From Trichobilharzia regenti (taxonomy: Eukaryota > Platyhelminthes > Trematoda > Strigeidida > Schistosomatidae): a DNA stretch of 64,000 bases. Every line of letters starts with the position of its first letter. Positions within the stretch are counted from its first letter, which is position 1. The stretch covers positions 121,783,842 through 121,847,841 of the forward strand of contig OX235270.1 of NCBI GenBank assembly GCA_944472135.2, written 5' to 3'. Position numbers and translations under genes: made by a program. This document shows positions 11,726 through 23,281 of the stretch, one piece after another. The notes below the pieces were generated by a model. That model worked only from the letters and a program-made list of their open reading frames with translations. It had not been told where the DNA came from and searched no databases.

Positions 11726-13387
11726 GTAAGCTGTGTGCAGTCAAACTGCCCACATTTTGTTATTAATAAAAGTTGTGAATATTTACTGTAACTTTTACGA
11801 CTGATACAAATTAATGCACCGGTTTTATTTCATTTTGAGAGAATAACACTAGACCTAACCAATGGTTAGTGATCTTCGAGGGGGAAATCAGTCGTTCTCA
11901 GTCATTCCTTATTTAAAATACACTGTCTATTTAAATTCACACGCCTAACATTTTTTATACTGTGATATGTTGTGTTTGATATGTTTGTTCTGTATACTCA
12001 CAATGTTGGTGCTGTTGTTTTTGTTTTTGCTAAACTCTATCTGATGGGAACCGACACTGTGAATGGCTTAAAATATGATTTATGTTAACTGAAAATATAT
12101 CCATGCGCATAGAACGCGTACATTATTCACAACACTAATCATTTGAATCTTTGCTAATAAGTTTCGTTCCATTGTTCTGTCGTCAAGTTGTTTGACTAAA
12201 TCACAGTCATACTTCTGAATTACATCCCTAAAATCTGTTTCACCGTTCTATATAGTCACTATGATTTTATCATGAGTGCCCATGTAGTATATATGTTATT
12301 CACTAAATTGTCTATTGTCTTTTTACTAGTTGTGTAACTATTTCAAATTGACTAGGAGGTCGTATATTTTTCTTATGTTAAATCTAATAAATCATATTCA
12401 CTCATGTTTGTTAGCATAAAGTGTATGTCTGAAGTGTATTCAGCTAAGCAATTTTAAAATAAATCTGCTATCAGCATGTATAAGCACTAACAAGAAGTAA
12501 TGACGTGTTGTGTTTTTATAATGTGTTAGCTAATATTGTCATGGAAAGATGCAGAATATATATATATATTCACCGGAATATTAGATTTTCTTTTAAGACA
12601 CTAACTAAATGATGCAGCATGATAATTTGTCTCAAAATCTTTCGGAATGATCATTCTTATTGTGTTTCTGAGGATCAAGTTCCGAAGTCGATCTACCTAC
12701 CTAGCTACTAAAAGTACGTACATATAGCAGCTTTGGTGGTTAAGAATTTCTCAGTCACTGCCTTCTTTTCCTGTTTCTATGACTTTTAAACTTGTTTAAT
12801 ACAGGATAATTATCAATACAAATACAAAAAAAATTGTAGCAGGTCTGCAAAGAATAAATGGACAGTCTAGTTAAATTAAAGATTAGCTGAGAATGACTAC
12901 TTACTAGAAATAGTTCAGCTGTCCATGGTTTGTAGGAGAGAGTTCTGTGAAGTTTTTCGTAGCCGTTTCAGTAACACTTTCAAAAACTCGTATATCCGCA
13001 AGCATAGAAATTTATAAAAAATAATCTGTTTAAAGCAGATCGATTGCCAAAATAGTTATATAGTTATCTCAAGCAGCATATTAAGCTCAATGTAGAATAC
13101 TGTTAACATAACGATGCATTTGGATTCTCATTTTCATACTTGAAGATGCCTGAGATTGTTTGCCAGTGTATATAATAATCGTACGTTAGTTAGTGCAGAA
13201 AATGTGTAAGCCTATCTGTGAAATATGTTTGCGAAAGAATTGTAATTGCGGCTCATTTAATTTGTTTTGTTTTATTCAAAATTGAATTTTAGTAGATTTC
13301 TCATCTATCATGTCTATTACAACTCTTTAATATGACGAAGGCCTATAGATCCCTTAAAATACGAAGAACTTTAAAGAAAGTAGATCC
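11726..13387. other. first part of intron 3, nothing recognised
   Basis: Very AT-rich sequence with a short (AT)n run near 12558-12569. No coding or repeat family was recognised. Confidence 0.5.
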
Positions 13388-13460
13388 AAATAAATAAATA
13401 AATAAGAAGTTTTAAGGCTAGACGTTTCAATCGATCGTTATCCTTTTTTCAACTGACAAC
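13388..13460 (-). repeat. (AAAT)n tract followed by a hairpin-GAAACGTC motif
   Basis: aaataaataaataaataag is followed, on the minus strand, by a purine-rich segment, a short self-complementary CGATCG core and TTGAAACGTC. The layout resembles the other hairpin-GAAAC repeats at 26081, 43391, 49428 and 52172, but the stem is poor. Confidence 0.35.
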
Positions 13461-13679
13461 AAACATGTGAGGTGAAGTCCAATAAAGTTTGCTAACACGA
13501 AAATCTCCTCCTAACTGAAAATAATTCGGAATAGCCGGATATTTATCACAGTTGTGACTATGTGAGTAAGATTTTAATAGGGAATAATTCATTTCGGATT
13601 ATAAAATACCTAGAAAGGGAAAAAAAATTCAACAACTCTTTCGTTTTCAGAATTTTTTCTTTTTGTTATTCCTTTACGT

Positions 13680-13894
13680 TCCCAGTGGAACATAGTGCTT
13701 CAAGCTAGAGGCTCGAAGTTTCGGTAACAGTGGTGTTTGTTTTTACGAGATGAGGTTGCTGGCCTCATGCTCAACCTTCCCTCTTTACCAGTCTTACTAC
13801 TGGCTTAGCGAGGTAAAGGAGTGCGTCCAGTGGCCGGGGATCGAACCCTGTGCATGATCGGCGAGCGTCCTAACCGCTGTACCACCACCGACGC
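13680..13894 (-). repeat. tRNA-like SINE-type element
   Basis: On the minus strand 13894-13822 begins GCGTCGG and ends GACGCA, 73 nt apart. Inside are an A-box-like segment (GTACAGCGGTTAGG) and a B-box GGGTTCGATCCC. This is the outline of a tRNA, but the anticodon arm is not standard. It continues at lower coordinates into a tail with AGGCCAGCAACCTCATCTCG. I recall this kind of sequence from the 5' region of trematode RTE elements. A tRNA-headed SINE with an RTE-derived body is the likeliest reading. Confidence 0.6.
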
Positions 13895-14464
13895 ATCGTT
13901 TTCAGAACGAATGTTACAATTGTGTTGCTTTCCTTTTCCTTCAATTTCGTTGATGTATATGTTTTCAAAACCACTGTATCACTTGCTAAATAAAGATATT
14001 AAATTCACATGAACGTGTGATGTTAAGAATACATTTGAAAATCTCATGCGCAAACATACGTAAATATTGTACAGACTATTATTTGTTGTAAAATAATGTA
14101 GTGGTGTTTTTATTTCATTTAAAGGATTCAAATGAATCAGTAGTTTTGATATATTTCTTTTCTAAACAGTATTGTCTAACTTTTTGTCTTATTAGTTATT
14201 CATTAAAAAATAAAAATCTAAGAGTTATATGTGATGTGATATCTGTGCAGATAGAGCATCTAGTGGGAACATTTCAATTTTTCATTCAACCTATAACTAT
14301 TCTTCTGCTGACTGATTAAACTAAAAGAAGATTAATGTTGCATCGTTACAGAGCCCAGGGGATAACTGTTGGGACGATTACACACCACATGTTGTCGACG
14401 GCTGCAGGGTAAAATAGAGATGGAACCAACTTTTTACAACCACATATCCCGAGTGTGGGTAGGC

Positions 14465-14695
14465 AGTATAATATAGCCTGCTGGTTGTCTAAAGTAAGTA
14501 CCTTACTGCTGTTACATCCCTATTCAGTACAACTTCACCCTCAAATCTCCCGATGTAGTGTAAGTGACACATACTACAACGGAAACTGCTTTCGGTCTTA
14601 CGCTATTCAAGCGACATTCCAGAACATCCGTTCCAGTCAGTGTAGCTCGCTGAGTCATTGTGATATGCAGGGTAGCAGCTATCGGTGAAGAATAT
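14465..14695 (-). mobile_element. RTE 5'-end fragment, antisense
   Basis: It matches 24806-25090 block by block: ttactgctgttacatccct, cttcaccc, the ttccagtcagtgtag block, and gtcattgtgatatgca followed by gtagcagctatcg. The region reads outward from the 5' leader of an RTE element. About 120 bases to the left may also belong to it. Confidence 0.6.
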
Positions 14696-14699
14696 GACT

Positions 14700-15984
14700 G
14701 ATTCAAGAAACACTAGAATTTTGCACACAAACGCCTCAATTTAAGTTGTCTTATTTCTGAAAAACGCATGAAAGTTGCAAAAGTTAATTTGACTTCAATA
14801 CATGTAGATGTATGGAGTTGAGGATATTATTTGGTTATAGATGGCCAACAGTGAAATTCAGGATACAGTGCAGTATAAATCAACCAACAGAAAATAAAAA
14901 CTGGTTTAAACAAGGAAGAGAGAATAATTAATAATTTTAGAATCGTGAAAATGAGCATTTTGAATGATTATGAATTGGATGTCACCCAGGGTCTCCGACT
15001 ATAGTTACTTAACATTTCCGAAATCTCATCCAGTCAGTATGAACGAACCTCTCTGCGCGGCTCAAGCCGTCTGTCATTGAGTTCATCAGTAGACATTTTG
15101 TTTCGATCTGACCGCTTTCAACACTTCTCTAACTTCATCTTACTTCAGCTAACGTTGTTCCTCAAAGAAGTGGGTGAATCGACATGTGTAACATCTATCC
15201 TGACTACTTAGACCTGATATCCATTTCTGTAATCTTATAGGTTGGATCAAAGTACATACATTACTTGTTTTCCTTTTGTCTCATTCTCACCTCTTCTACT
15301 ATTGAAGCCATCATATTTAACTTGCTTAACGCTCTTTTTTAAATAAAATAAATGTTTGCTTGATTGTTTGAAATGTACCGCACAAATACCTTACATTAAC
15401 CAGGAAAACTGTTCATGAGGTATTATTCTCTGAAAGTATTCATATTACTATTTCAGCCCCATTAGGTATATAATTATAGTAACTGATCGTGTTATTTTAA
15501 TTTTCAGCTATTTTCTCACTCACCTGATAGCTATTTAAAAAATTCTGCGTTCACTTTTCATGAGTGAATGAAACACCAACAAAATATATGACAGTGTAAC
15601 ATGAATTCATGTTTCTCGTTAATGTTTCATTCATCCAATTGTAAAGTAAATGAGTTATAGAATAAATTATCAAAAAATAAAAGAATATGTATAGCTATAG
15701 CAGCATAGTTTGAGAATTGTTTACTGTTTATCTTGACATTTAGTTATTCAAATGTCATCAGTTACATTAGTCAGAAATCAGTCACCTACACATTCATGTA
15801 TGAGCCACAAACTCTTTGACCATAGCAAAAGCTGTCAAGGTTATAAAGTCGATAATAGCTCTGGAAGTAGCAAGACTAGATAAAATTTTCCCGGTATGCA
15901 CTAAAAACGAACTCCGAGGCTTCGACGAACATGCTTATGCTACTAATGAAAAAGGTGTGAAAGGAAAAAAAGCTACCCGCCGAT
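14700..15984. other. intron 3, middle part, no gene seen
   Basis: Scattered short RTE-like words occur (for example aatgagcattttgaatgattatg), but no assignable feature. Confidence 0.4.
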
Positions 15985-16065
15985 TGTCTGTCTGTCTATT
16001 TTTGACATAGAACTTTGCACCTATGTGCAGCAGTTCAAGTCACTACACCCCATGCCGATTGGAAA
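15985..16065 (-). mobile_element. RTE-1 3' tip, antisense
   Basis: (TGTC)n is followed by the block gacatagaactttgcacctatgtgcagcag. This block opens every antisense RTE-1 copy in the window (21690, 28443, 29523, 43835). Only the tip is present. Confidence 0.6.
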
Positions 16066-16265
16066 GAGGGTTGGTTGCCTTGTGGAACTGCTTTAGAAGT
16101 CTGACATCAGACTTTACAAGAACTGGCGTTAGATCATGTTCCTAACCATTTCAAATGAAATATTAAGCCCCATCATCCTGGAAATACCAAATGTAGGATT
16201 TAAGAATTCGCCTGCAACAGGAGGCTGGATTCAGGTAAAATAAGTCACATAGGTAGATTGCCACG

Positions 16266-16387
16266 GAGCCAGCTAAAGATATTTATTTAAACGCATAAAA
16301 ATACTTGGTACAATATGGCACCAAGATGCGCCACACAATAATAAAACAACATAGATCAAAAAGAAAAGAAAAGGAAGGAAGGAAAAG

Positions 16388-16430
<43 letters not shown>

Positions 16431-17095
16431 TAGAGAACGGAAAAAGAACATCTGGAAGGAAAACACTCATGCTTAACAAGTTCAAACAGTGTTCGTTAAC
16501 TATCATCGGGAAGGGAAGAAAGAAGGAAATCGCAACACATTCGCCATTGATTAAGATTCTTGGCCATATCCGATAGCGTTTCGAGCCATCGATTTGAGCT
16601 ATCTCTCGGACCCCAACCAGGGAGTCGTGACACACCAACCGATGCTAATCTAGCACAAAAATCCTTCATCCCACGACGCCACGTCATGGACTGACCACCT
16701 CTCCGCCTTTCCCATCCCGTCCCAGGGTTAGGGAACACAGGCCTGTACGGAAGCCTCTGGGGTGACATTCGCAGTACATGTCCAAGCCACCGGAGCCGGT
16801 GTTTCCAGGTGACGACATTCAATGAATGGTGATCTCCACTATGTTCAAACACACGCCGCCGAACCTCAGAATTACTCACGCGATGATGCCATCGAACGCA
16901 AGCAGTCCTGCTGAAACAGCGGTGATCGAACACGCAGAGTCGCCGCACATCCTCAGCTTACTTGGAGAGGCCAGGTTTCACAGGTGTAAAGCAGCGCAGT
17001 CCGCACCGAAGCATTGCATACCCGACCTTTGACAGCCAGGCTAACGTCGCGACGGCGGCATAGGTGGCTCAAGTTGATGTATGCCACCCTAGCTA
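16266..17095 (-). mobile_element. RTE-2 C-terminus and 3' UTR, antisense
   Basis: The minus-strand frame 16948-16496 reads RLGWLGHVLRMSPQRLPYRP, GTGWERRRGGQSMTWRRG and SNRWLETLSDMAKN, the C-terminal zinc-free tail of RTE ORFs. A second frame (17147-16953) holds LARVAYINLSHLCRRRDVS. The 3' UTR matches 2762-2940. The copy is better preserved than the sense one at 960-2940 in this region. It is 5'-truncated near 17095. Confidence 0.88.
16391..16428. repeat. (TA)n microsatellite inside an RTE-2 3' UTR
   Basis: About 19 uninterrupted TA units sit where the sister copy (near 2830-2850) has a short T-rich segment. The repeat thus expanded after insertion. It creates a false open frame rich in Ile-Tyr. 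Confidence 0.9.
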
Positions 17096-17149
17096 AAGAT
17101 GATGGCAGTGACTCAAATGCATTGGAGATATGCAGCTTTAGCTCCATGT

Positions 17150-17990
17150 TTCACTCACAACTCAAGGAGTGAATTGAAATCAAATAATAATCTAATGTAA
17201 ATTAATGAAAGTTATTTTACTGTTGAACGTCTACAATAATTCAGAGTTAATCACTTCATAATCTCTACAATTTATGAACAACCTAATTCAACAATTTACC
17301 TCTCATATAACATGTTGAAAAGTTCAGTTTGTCGGTTCATTACCGAGGTGCATCAGATTATGAGGTTCCTCAACCAATATTTACAATCCTATACTGGCAG
17401 ACGTCAGTCACCACAGATAATTAGCCTGACAGTCTGTCAATCGATTTTCACCTCATTTTCGTTAAGTAATGGTTAACGCATTAAAAATTTCCATTGTAAC
17501 ATATAGAAAATCAAAACAAGTGATTCAGCGAAGAGACTCTTTTCAACGAATTTATCATCAAGCTGTACAGTCATATAAAAATGGTTTTTAAGAGGTTACA
17601 TCCGGTGAGGGAATTGAATCTTAGGTGTGAATGCATAAAATAATAATAATATGAAGTTCAATTAAAACTAAAATGTTTGTGATTATAATCGTCTTAATCC
17701 CTCGATGCTAAAGTATGGTGATCCCTAATCCTATTTTAACTCTACCAATTTTTCATTTTGTCTATTCAATTTGTATACTCTTCCTTATTACGTCAATTGT
17801 TACTATCACTATTCTCACTTTGAACTGTAACCGGTATTATTTCACTCGTTCTACTTGTCATTCTAAATATCAATTCTGTTTTGCAACGTTAAATTCTATG
17901 CTATCAAATTTCACGCAATATTATGTAACGTTTTTATTTTATTCGATTTTCCCACTAATCCTATAATCACACACTCTTTTTCAAGTTCAA
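17150..17990. other. intron 3, no recognised gene
   Basis: AT-rich non-coding sequence. The open frame at 17715-17966 is low-complexity and hydrophobic by composition. Confidence 0.45.
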
Positions 17991-18000
17991 TTTGAAGTAT

Positions 18001-18115
18001 GCGCTGAAGATGTCACCCAGTAGGGTGATGAAAGCTTCGCAAATTAACCATCCAGCTCAGAGAACACAACCACATCAAAATCATCCACCTGAGCTACAAA
18101 TCCTTTCTATCATAT
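18001..18115 (+). repeat. dispersed repeat with hammerhead-like core, copy a
   Basis: CTGAAGA (18004-18010) is followed by a hairpin with stem TCACCC/GGGTGA (18013-18018 and 18023-18028), loop agta, and GAAA (18030-18033). Then come GCTTCGCAAATTAA and a conserved tail (ccagctcagagaacacaac, then atcatccacctgagctac). CUGANGA, stem II and GAAA are the conserved parts of hammerhead ribozymes. Stems I and III are not convincing here (a 4-bp UGCG/CGCA pairing at most). It may therefore be a decayed ribozyme or another structured element end. Confidence 0.55.
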
Positions 18116-18559
18116 CACTTGTTTTGATTTTCTAATGGTTAACAGTCGAACTGTTTTACGAATTTCTTTATTATTCTTGTGTAAACGCCTACCGTATAGG
18201 GTGATTAACCTCATTTGATTATTACTTCATTCTCTCTATACGTATTCACATATGACTCAGTAGACACTTTATTTTACACTTTAATAGCATTGCGTATTTT
18301 TCCGCCTGTGTTTGGAGAGTAATTATTTCCTACCCACTGCTACTCTACTGATGCACTGCTTTTGTATTTTAGGTACAAGCAGTTTAAATATAAGTTACCA
18401 GGGTTGTAACTGTGTCAATGTCAGATAATGATATCACCATTAAAATAATTGTAGGTTAATTAAAACTTATAGTTTGTAAGCAATTAACAATAAATATACT
18501 ATATTATCAAACCATCAAGTCCCTGATTTTTTATCGGAGCCACATGGGTACCTGTGTAG

Positions 18560-19155
18560 ACTGAGTAGTTTTCACAGAAGCGCAGCAGTCGAAGTTCACA
18601 AACCCCTTACACCACACAAAGGCAGAGTAAAAATTCAAAATACTTATAATGAGCAGAAAAGTGCGGAAGGCAGAACATGAGACTTAAATGGATATGGAAG
18701 GTGACAAGAAGTGAATGCATCGGCGTCATTCAGAACAATTCTGAGTCATATCACCAGTAGTCTCTAGTCATTGGTTCTTATCCCTCCAAGGTCTGCTTTC
18801 TTACTTTACTGTCAAAAGACTTTGTGAACTAATGCCGTGTTTTGATCAGACCACCTCTAACTCTTTTCCAAACTAATTTTAGGTTAGCTATCTTTGCTGA
18901 TCGAGAAAGTCGATGGCTAGGGATGCGTAACATATGTCCTAACCATCTCATTTGGTGTAGCTTCACAACCTTATCGATTTACTTACCCCTCTTACATAAC
19001 AGTCGACGCCTAACCTCAACACTACTCACCTTATTATACCACTTAACATGGGATACAGAGCACAAACATCTGTTTCCAAAGACAGCTAGTCTTTTCGTGT
19101 CTTCCGTAAAGGAGAATAAAGCTAACTGCTCTGCAGTATACATGTTTTTTTGGTA
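18560..19155 (-). mobile_element. RTE-1 3' fragment, antisense
   Basis: It opens with cacagaagcgcagcagtcgaagttc and runs through gaatgcatcggcgtcattcagaac, cgatggctagggatgcgtaac and catgggatacagagcacaaac, in the order seen at 21668-22280. The minus frame 19278-18979 includes FGNRCLCSVSHVKWYNKVSS, the C-terminal part of the RTE ORF. It is 5'-truncated. Confidence 0.8.
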
Positions 19156-19536
19156 GATAGCTGGATATAACATATGTATATATATATATATAGACTGGCT
19201 GACTAAGAGTTTGCTCTCGGAGACTTTTTGTGTCTTTATCCAGAATCGTTCAAAATGGTGCAGGTTCATGCATTCCATTTTTCAAATTCTCTAAGTTGTC
19301 ACCAGTCTTCAATCTGATTTTCACTCTCCCGTATACCTTGATCCTCTGTAGTCTCATTACAATTTTTTTTTTACTTTTGTTGTATGTTTTTTTGAATTGT
19401 TGTAATTTGAAACCAATGCGCTTGTGTTGGAAGCTGTGTGTTTTGAAGACTGTCAGCATATGGTTATTTATTATAATCTGTTACTTACTCCTACTGTAAG
19501 TGTTTTTATTTTTGTTTGTTTATTTATCATTATTAG

Positions 19537-19637
19537 GTTATTTTCAGGGTATGAATGATTTACTTGCGTTAATTCTTTATGTCGTAAAGGATGAAGAGGA
19601 TTCTTTCTGGTGTTTTGTTGGTCTAATGAATAGACTA
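19537..19637 (+). CDS. TBC1D15: TBC gene, exon 4: glutamine finger
   Basis: The acceptor is atcattattag and the donor GTAAGT. Joined to exon 3 it gives DFGYFQGMNDLLALILYVV, with the Y-x-Q glutamine finger, then EEDSFWCFVGLMNRL. The internal ttttcag|GG is a rival acceptor, but only the upstream site keeps the GYFQGM motif and the phase. The exon ends in phase 0. Confidence 0.92.
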
Positions 19638-20071
19638 GTAAGTTCTTTCATAATGTTAAATTAGCAGTATTTTTTGGAATAATATATGTGTAACTGATTT
19701 GTGATGAATTATGTCGTCTCTATTGCTCCCCCTCCATCCGTTCATATCTTAATTTCTGAATAATTTACCAAGGATGGCAAGTATCAGGGAATTTGTTGAA
19801 GTATGTTTGTATACAGCTTAAGAGACCTGCCGATGAAATAAAATGAGTCCACATGTTCATGAGCTTATTCTTTTCAAACAATTAAGACATACTGGTAGTA
19901 TGTATTTTGTTTTTATAGAATCTAGGCACTGTAGCATAGTTTATTTGATATAACATGCAGTGATGCAGTACTAATAATTGGATGACATTTCGAACTATTT
20001 CAATGCATTTACCTGCATGTAGTCACACAGTAAGTTCGATAGGGTAGAAGTATTGAAGAATAATATAGGTG

Positions 20072-20093
20072 GGTGGAGAGAGAGAGAGAGAGA
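20072..20093. repeat. (GA)n microsatellite
   Basis: An uninterrupted run of about eleven GA units in intron 4. Confidence 0.85.
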
Positions 20094-21000
20094 GGTTAAT
20101 CCCCTGAATCTTTGGTCATCGAATCATTAACAAACACGTGCAATCGAAATGAAGCAATGCCTATACTGGATGTATAAGAAATTACAGTGAATTACAAAGG
20201 GGAAAAGAAAAGAAAATATGTATAAAGCAGTAAATTGTACTCGAAACGTTATCCTGTTATTAGTAGTGTATTACTGTGTGATTTTCATCAAATAAACTTA
20301 TCTACTTCAATGATTCTTTTCTCATTGTTAACCTGGGTACCACATGTGCGTCACGTTTATATAGTTGGAGACGTCCTATTGACGAAATATGTGGGATGTA
20401 TAAAATGTATTACAACTTCGCATCCTCCCTGTGTAATATCATTGGAGACTACAAAATAAAACAAACAAAACAACCACCTTAAAAAAGGTTTAGACGCTTG
20501 AATTATAAATTCCTTAAAGACTTCATCAAGATGTTTCCTAAACATCTCTCAGTCGCACAGCGATAGTGTTAGTCTCACTACATCCTGTGTACATGATTTT
20601 ATTTCACAATTCGATGACAGTCAAAGTATAAAATAGTTATCCTTTAATGTCGTGTCTTTTGACGTTATTCTCGAGTTGTTTTTTTTCTTCTGTCATCCAA
20701 CTTTCTGTTATCAATGCTCTACATATTTTCTTTTTTGTATGAATTGATCGTAGTTGTGTAAATCACAATTTACCAAAGAAACATGCTACATAGGTGATAT
20801 AATACTGCTCTACATTATTTGCTTTTCGATAATAGATCCTAGTTGTGTCCTGATACTAATGAACTTTGTGAATACTGTGACAATGTGGCGTGAAGTGATG
20901 ACTATAATTATAAAAGAGGCCTAAAACAGCTGGAAAATATTTCCCGTAGGTCATCAGCCTGATAATGTAGCGATTTACTAATCCATGTGCTAATTGAGTT

Positions 21001-21108
21001 TTAATTTAACTGTGTTCTGTGAGCTGGCTGATTTAATTGCGAAGCTTTCGTTGTCTTTCTAGACAATATCTTCAGTGAAGGTTTTAGAATGAAATGTACT
21101 TATTTGAA
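21001..21108 (-). repeat. dispersed repeat with hammerhead-like core, copy b
   Basis: On the minus strand: ATTCTAAAACCTTCA, then CTGAAGA (21077-21071), stem TTGTCT/AGACAA (21068-21063 and 21058-21053), 4-nt loop, GAAA (21051-21048), GCTTCGCAATTAA and a ccagctcacagaacac tail. Core boxes and flanks match copy a at 18001. Four of the six stem pairs differ from copy a by paired changes that keep pairing. The leading part (21079-21106) equals the left part of the insertion at 22992-23281. Confidence 0.6.
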
Positions 21109-21120
21109 TACTCCGTGAAT

Positions 21121-21225
21121 GATGATATAATTGTATCTTGCGACAATGAACGCTTCGCAAATTAATCAATCAGCTCAGCAGGCACAACTAAATCAGAATC
21201 ATCCACGTGAGCTACAAATCTTCTC
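21121..21225 (+). repeat. dispersed repeat, degenerate copy c
   Basis: cgcttcgcaaattaatcaatcagctcagcaggcacaac and catccacgtgagctacaaatc match the tail of copy a. The core is decayed: a TTGT/ACAA stem remains, GAAA has become GAAC and CTGANGA is lost. It lies head to head with copy b. Confidence 0.5.
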
Positions 21226-21375
21226 TATTAATTGAGTTTTAATTTCTCTTTGAATTACTTCAGTCATCATCAAGCTTACTGCATAGGAGTTTGTTTTCTC
21301 TATTATGATTATTTCAGATGGTTTCGCCATGTGGATATACATTTTTATGTATTTGTTTTATTGCTTTTACTCAAG

Positions 21376-21475
21376 GAATCCAACTTTGATGGAGAGTTAA
21401 ATGCTGTAAGAGAACAGTTTAATCAGTTATTTTCTCTAATTGAAATAGTTGATCCTGCATTCAGCGAATACCTTG
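21376..21475 (+). CDS. TBC1D15: TBC gene, exon 5
   Basis: The acceptor is ttttactcaag and the donor GTAAGT. It reads ESNFDGELNAVREQFNQLF then IEIVDPAFSEYL. This aligns with the family segment QNFEEQM...QLIQLSTLLRLLDSGFCSYLE. It ends in phase 1. Confidence 0.85.
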
Positions 21476-22991
21476 GTAAGTAGTGTTATTATTATTTCTT
21501 TGTTGTTAATAATATAGAGATGCGGTTTTAATAAGGTCTATGCTATGCCTAAGTCTTTATAGGTTTACGGTACATTTTCAGTTTTGTTGGTCCTCTAAAA
21601 CATTAAAGTTCACTCTTCTCAGAACTAGCCTATCACTGCTTGTAAAGCGCAGTATCAGTTGTCGATATACGTCTGTCTGTTTTCAACATAGAACTTTGCA
21701 CCGATGTGCAGTAGTTAAAGTCGCTACACTATATATAGCGTACAAAGCAAGAGAAGAAAGTAGAAGAAATGCATATTAGAGACAGTAGACAGGGATATCA
21801 GATGAAAGGAGCAGTAATAACGAAGAACAATATAGTTTCATTGGAAATCATAGGTCACAAGTAGTGGATGCATCTGCGCCATTGAGAACGATTTTGAGCC
21901 ATATCACCATTTGTTTCAACCATTGGTTTTTACCGTCCCGAGGACCCGAACCAGGAGGTCTACACCTTCCTACGTGGCTTAGACTAACTGTTGTGGATTT
22001 CATTGACTGGTGCCAAGTTTTTGTTTGACAACCGCTAGCTTTTTTTCCAGCCTGACCCTATATCCGCTAACATTGCCCGTCGATCGAGGAAGGCGATGAC
22101 TAGGCATACGTAACACATGTCCTAACCGTCTCAGTCGATGTAGCCTCACAGCCTCGTCGATTGATTTCCCCTCCTTACCTAGCACTCGATGCTTAACCTC
22201 AATATTGCTCACCTTATCACACCACTTCACACGGGAGATAGAACGCAGACATCTACGATCAGAGACAGCTAATCTTTTCATGTCTTCCACCCTCAGTGAC
22301 CAGGTCTCACAGCCATAAAAGAGGGTGGAGCGGACTGATGTGCAGTACACCCGCCCTTTGGTCGACAGCCAGCCGGATATCACGTCTACTAAGCCAGAGA
22401 CGGTGTAAACTGGCATATGCGAAACTAGCCCTCTGTATCCGTGCTGAGATTTCGTCAGAGATCAATCCGTCGGGGGTGATGGTACTTCCCAAATAAGTGA
22501 AGTGGTCAACGTACTCTACCACTCCACTTCCCGTTTCTAAGCTAGGAGTCGGTGTAGTCCAGTCCTGTAACATCATCTTCCATTTGGCGGGAGCAAATCA
22601 CATGCCTAACATTCGTAGGTTGCAGATCGAGGTGTTCAGAAGACTGCATTTTGTCAGCGTCCTCGCCTAGAAGGACTATATCGTCTGCATATTCTAAGTC
22701 AACGAGACTGTTATTCCCTGGTAGCAAGTCAATCCCTGAGTCACTGAAGTGAGTTAGGGTTAAGTCCATTAGTACATCTAAGATGAAAATGGAATAGAAA
22801 TGGGGATAATGGGCATCCCTGACGGACACCACTGGTCGTCACCAGTCCAGATGACAACTCGCCGTAAGCCCTCACCTGGCTGACTGCATCAGTTCGAGTA
22901 GAGTGAGTGGCTTGATCAGTGCAATGTATTTTCTCGTCATTCCCTTTACAGCCAAGCATAGCCAGAGTATCTCTCGGTGGACAGAATCGAA

Positions 22992-23281
22992 ATTTTTTAT
23001 TTTTTGATTACAGCTTGATTCCACACTGTATTTTTTGGGACAAGTGTGGAATTTTCAGCGTGGATATCGGTAGCCCAAAATTCGCACGCCGACCATAGAT
23101 ATCAGGTGTGCGTCGGCGTGGGCTCGAACCCCGGACCATGTGCATGGTCGGCGAGAGTCCTAACCACTGTGCCACCGACGCACAAGTGGAGGTTTTAGAA
23201 TGAAATGTACTTATTTGATTTGTGTTGATATTATAATAATTCTAAATTTAAATTTTGGTGATCAAGGTAAGTTTTGTAACG
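22992..23281 (-). repeat. 290-bp mosaic insertion in RTE-1 motif A, left-arm copy
   Basis: The insertion separates FLD from FDSVHRE of the RT motif-A region. Read on the minus strand it begins CGTTACAAAACTTACC, the same terminus as the piece at 25921-25982. It then has the leader of hammerhead-like copy b, then a tRNA-like unit, a 10-bp hairpin (ATTCCACACT/AGTGTGGAAT) and an A-rich end. It removes about four RT codons and shifts the frame. Confidence 0.8.
23109..23181 (-). repeat. tRNA-like unit, left-arm copy
   Basis: Acceptor-like GCGTCGG/CCGACGC (7 bp) closes a 73-nt unit with TGGCACAGTGGTTAGG (A box) and GGGGTTCGAGCCC (B box). The anticodon region is instead a perfect GACCAT/ATGGTC hairpin. 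It is unlikely to be a working tRNA; a SINE head is more likely. Confidence 0.65.

Noticed and set aside
13822..13894. a functional tRNA gene on the minus strand
   Set aside because: It has A and B boxes and partial acceptor pairing, but no proper anticodon arm, and relatives lie within retroelement insertions.
16273..16638. 121-codon minus-strand frame with an Ile-Tyr repeat
   Set aside because: The frame is created by the (TA)n microsatellite in an RTE-2 3' UTR.
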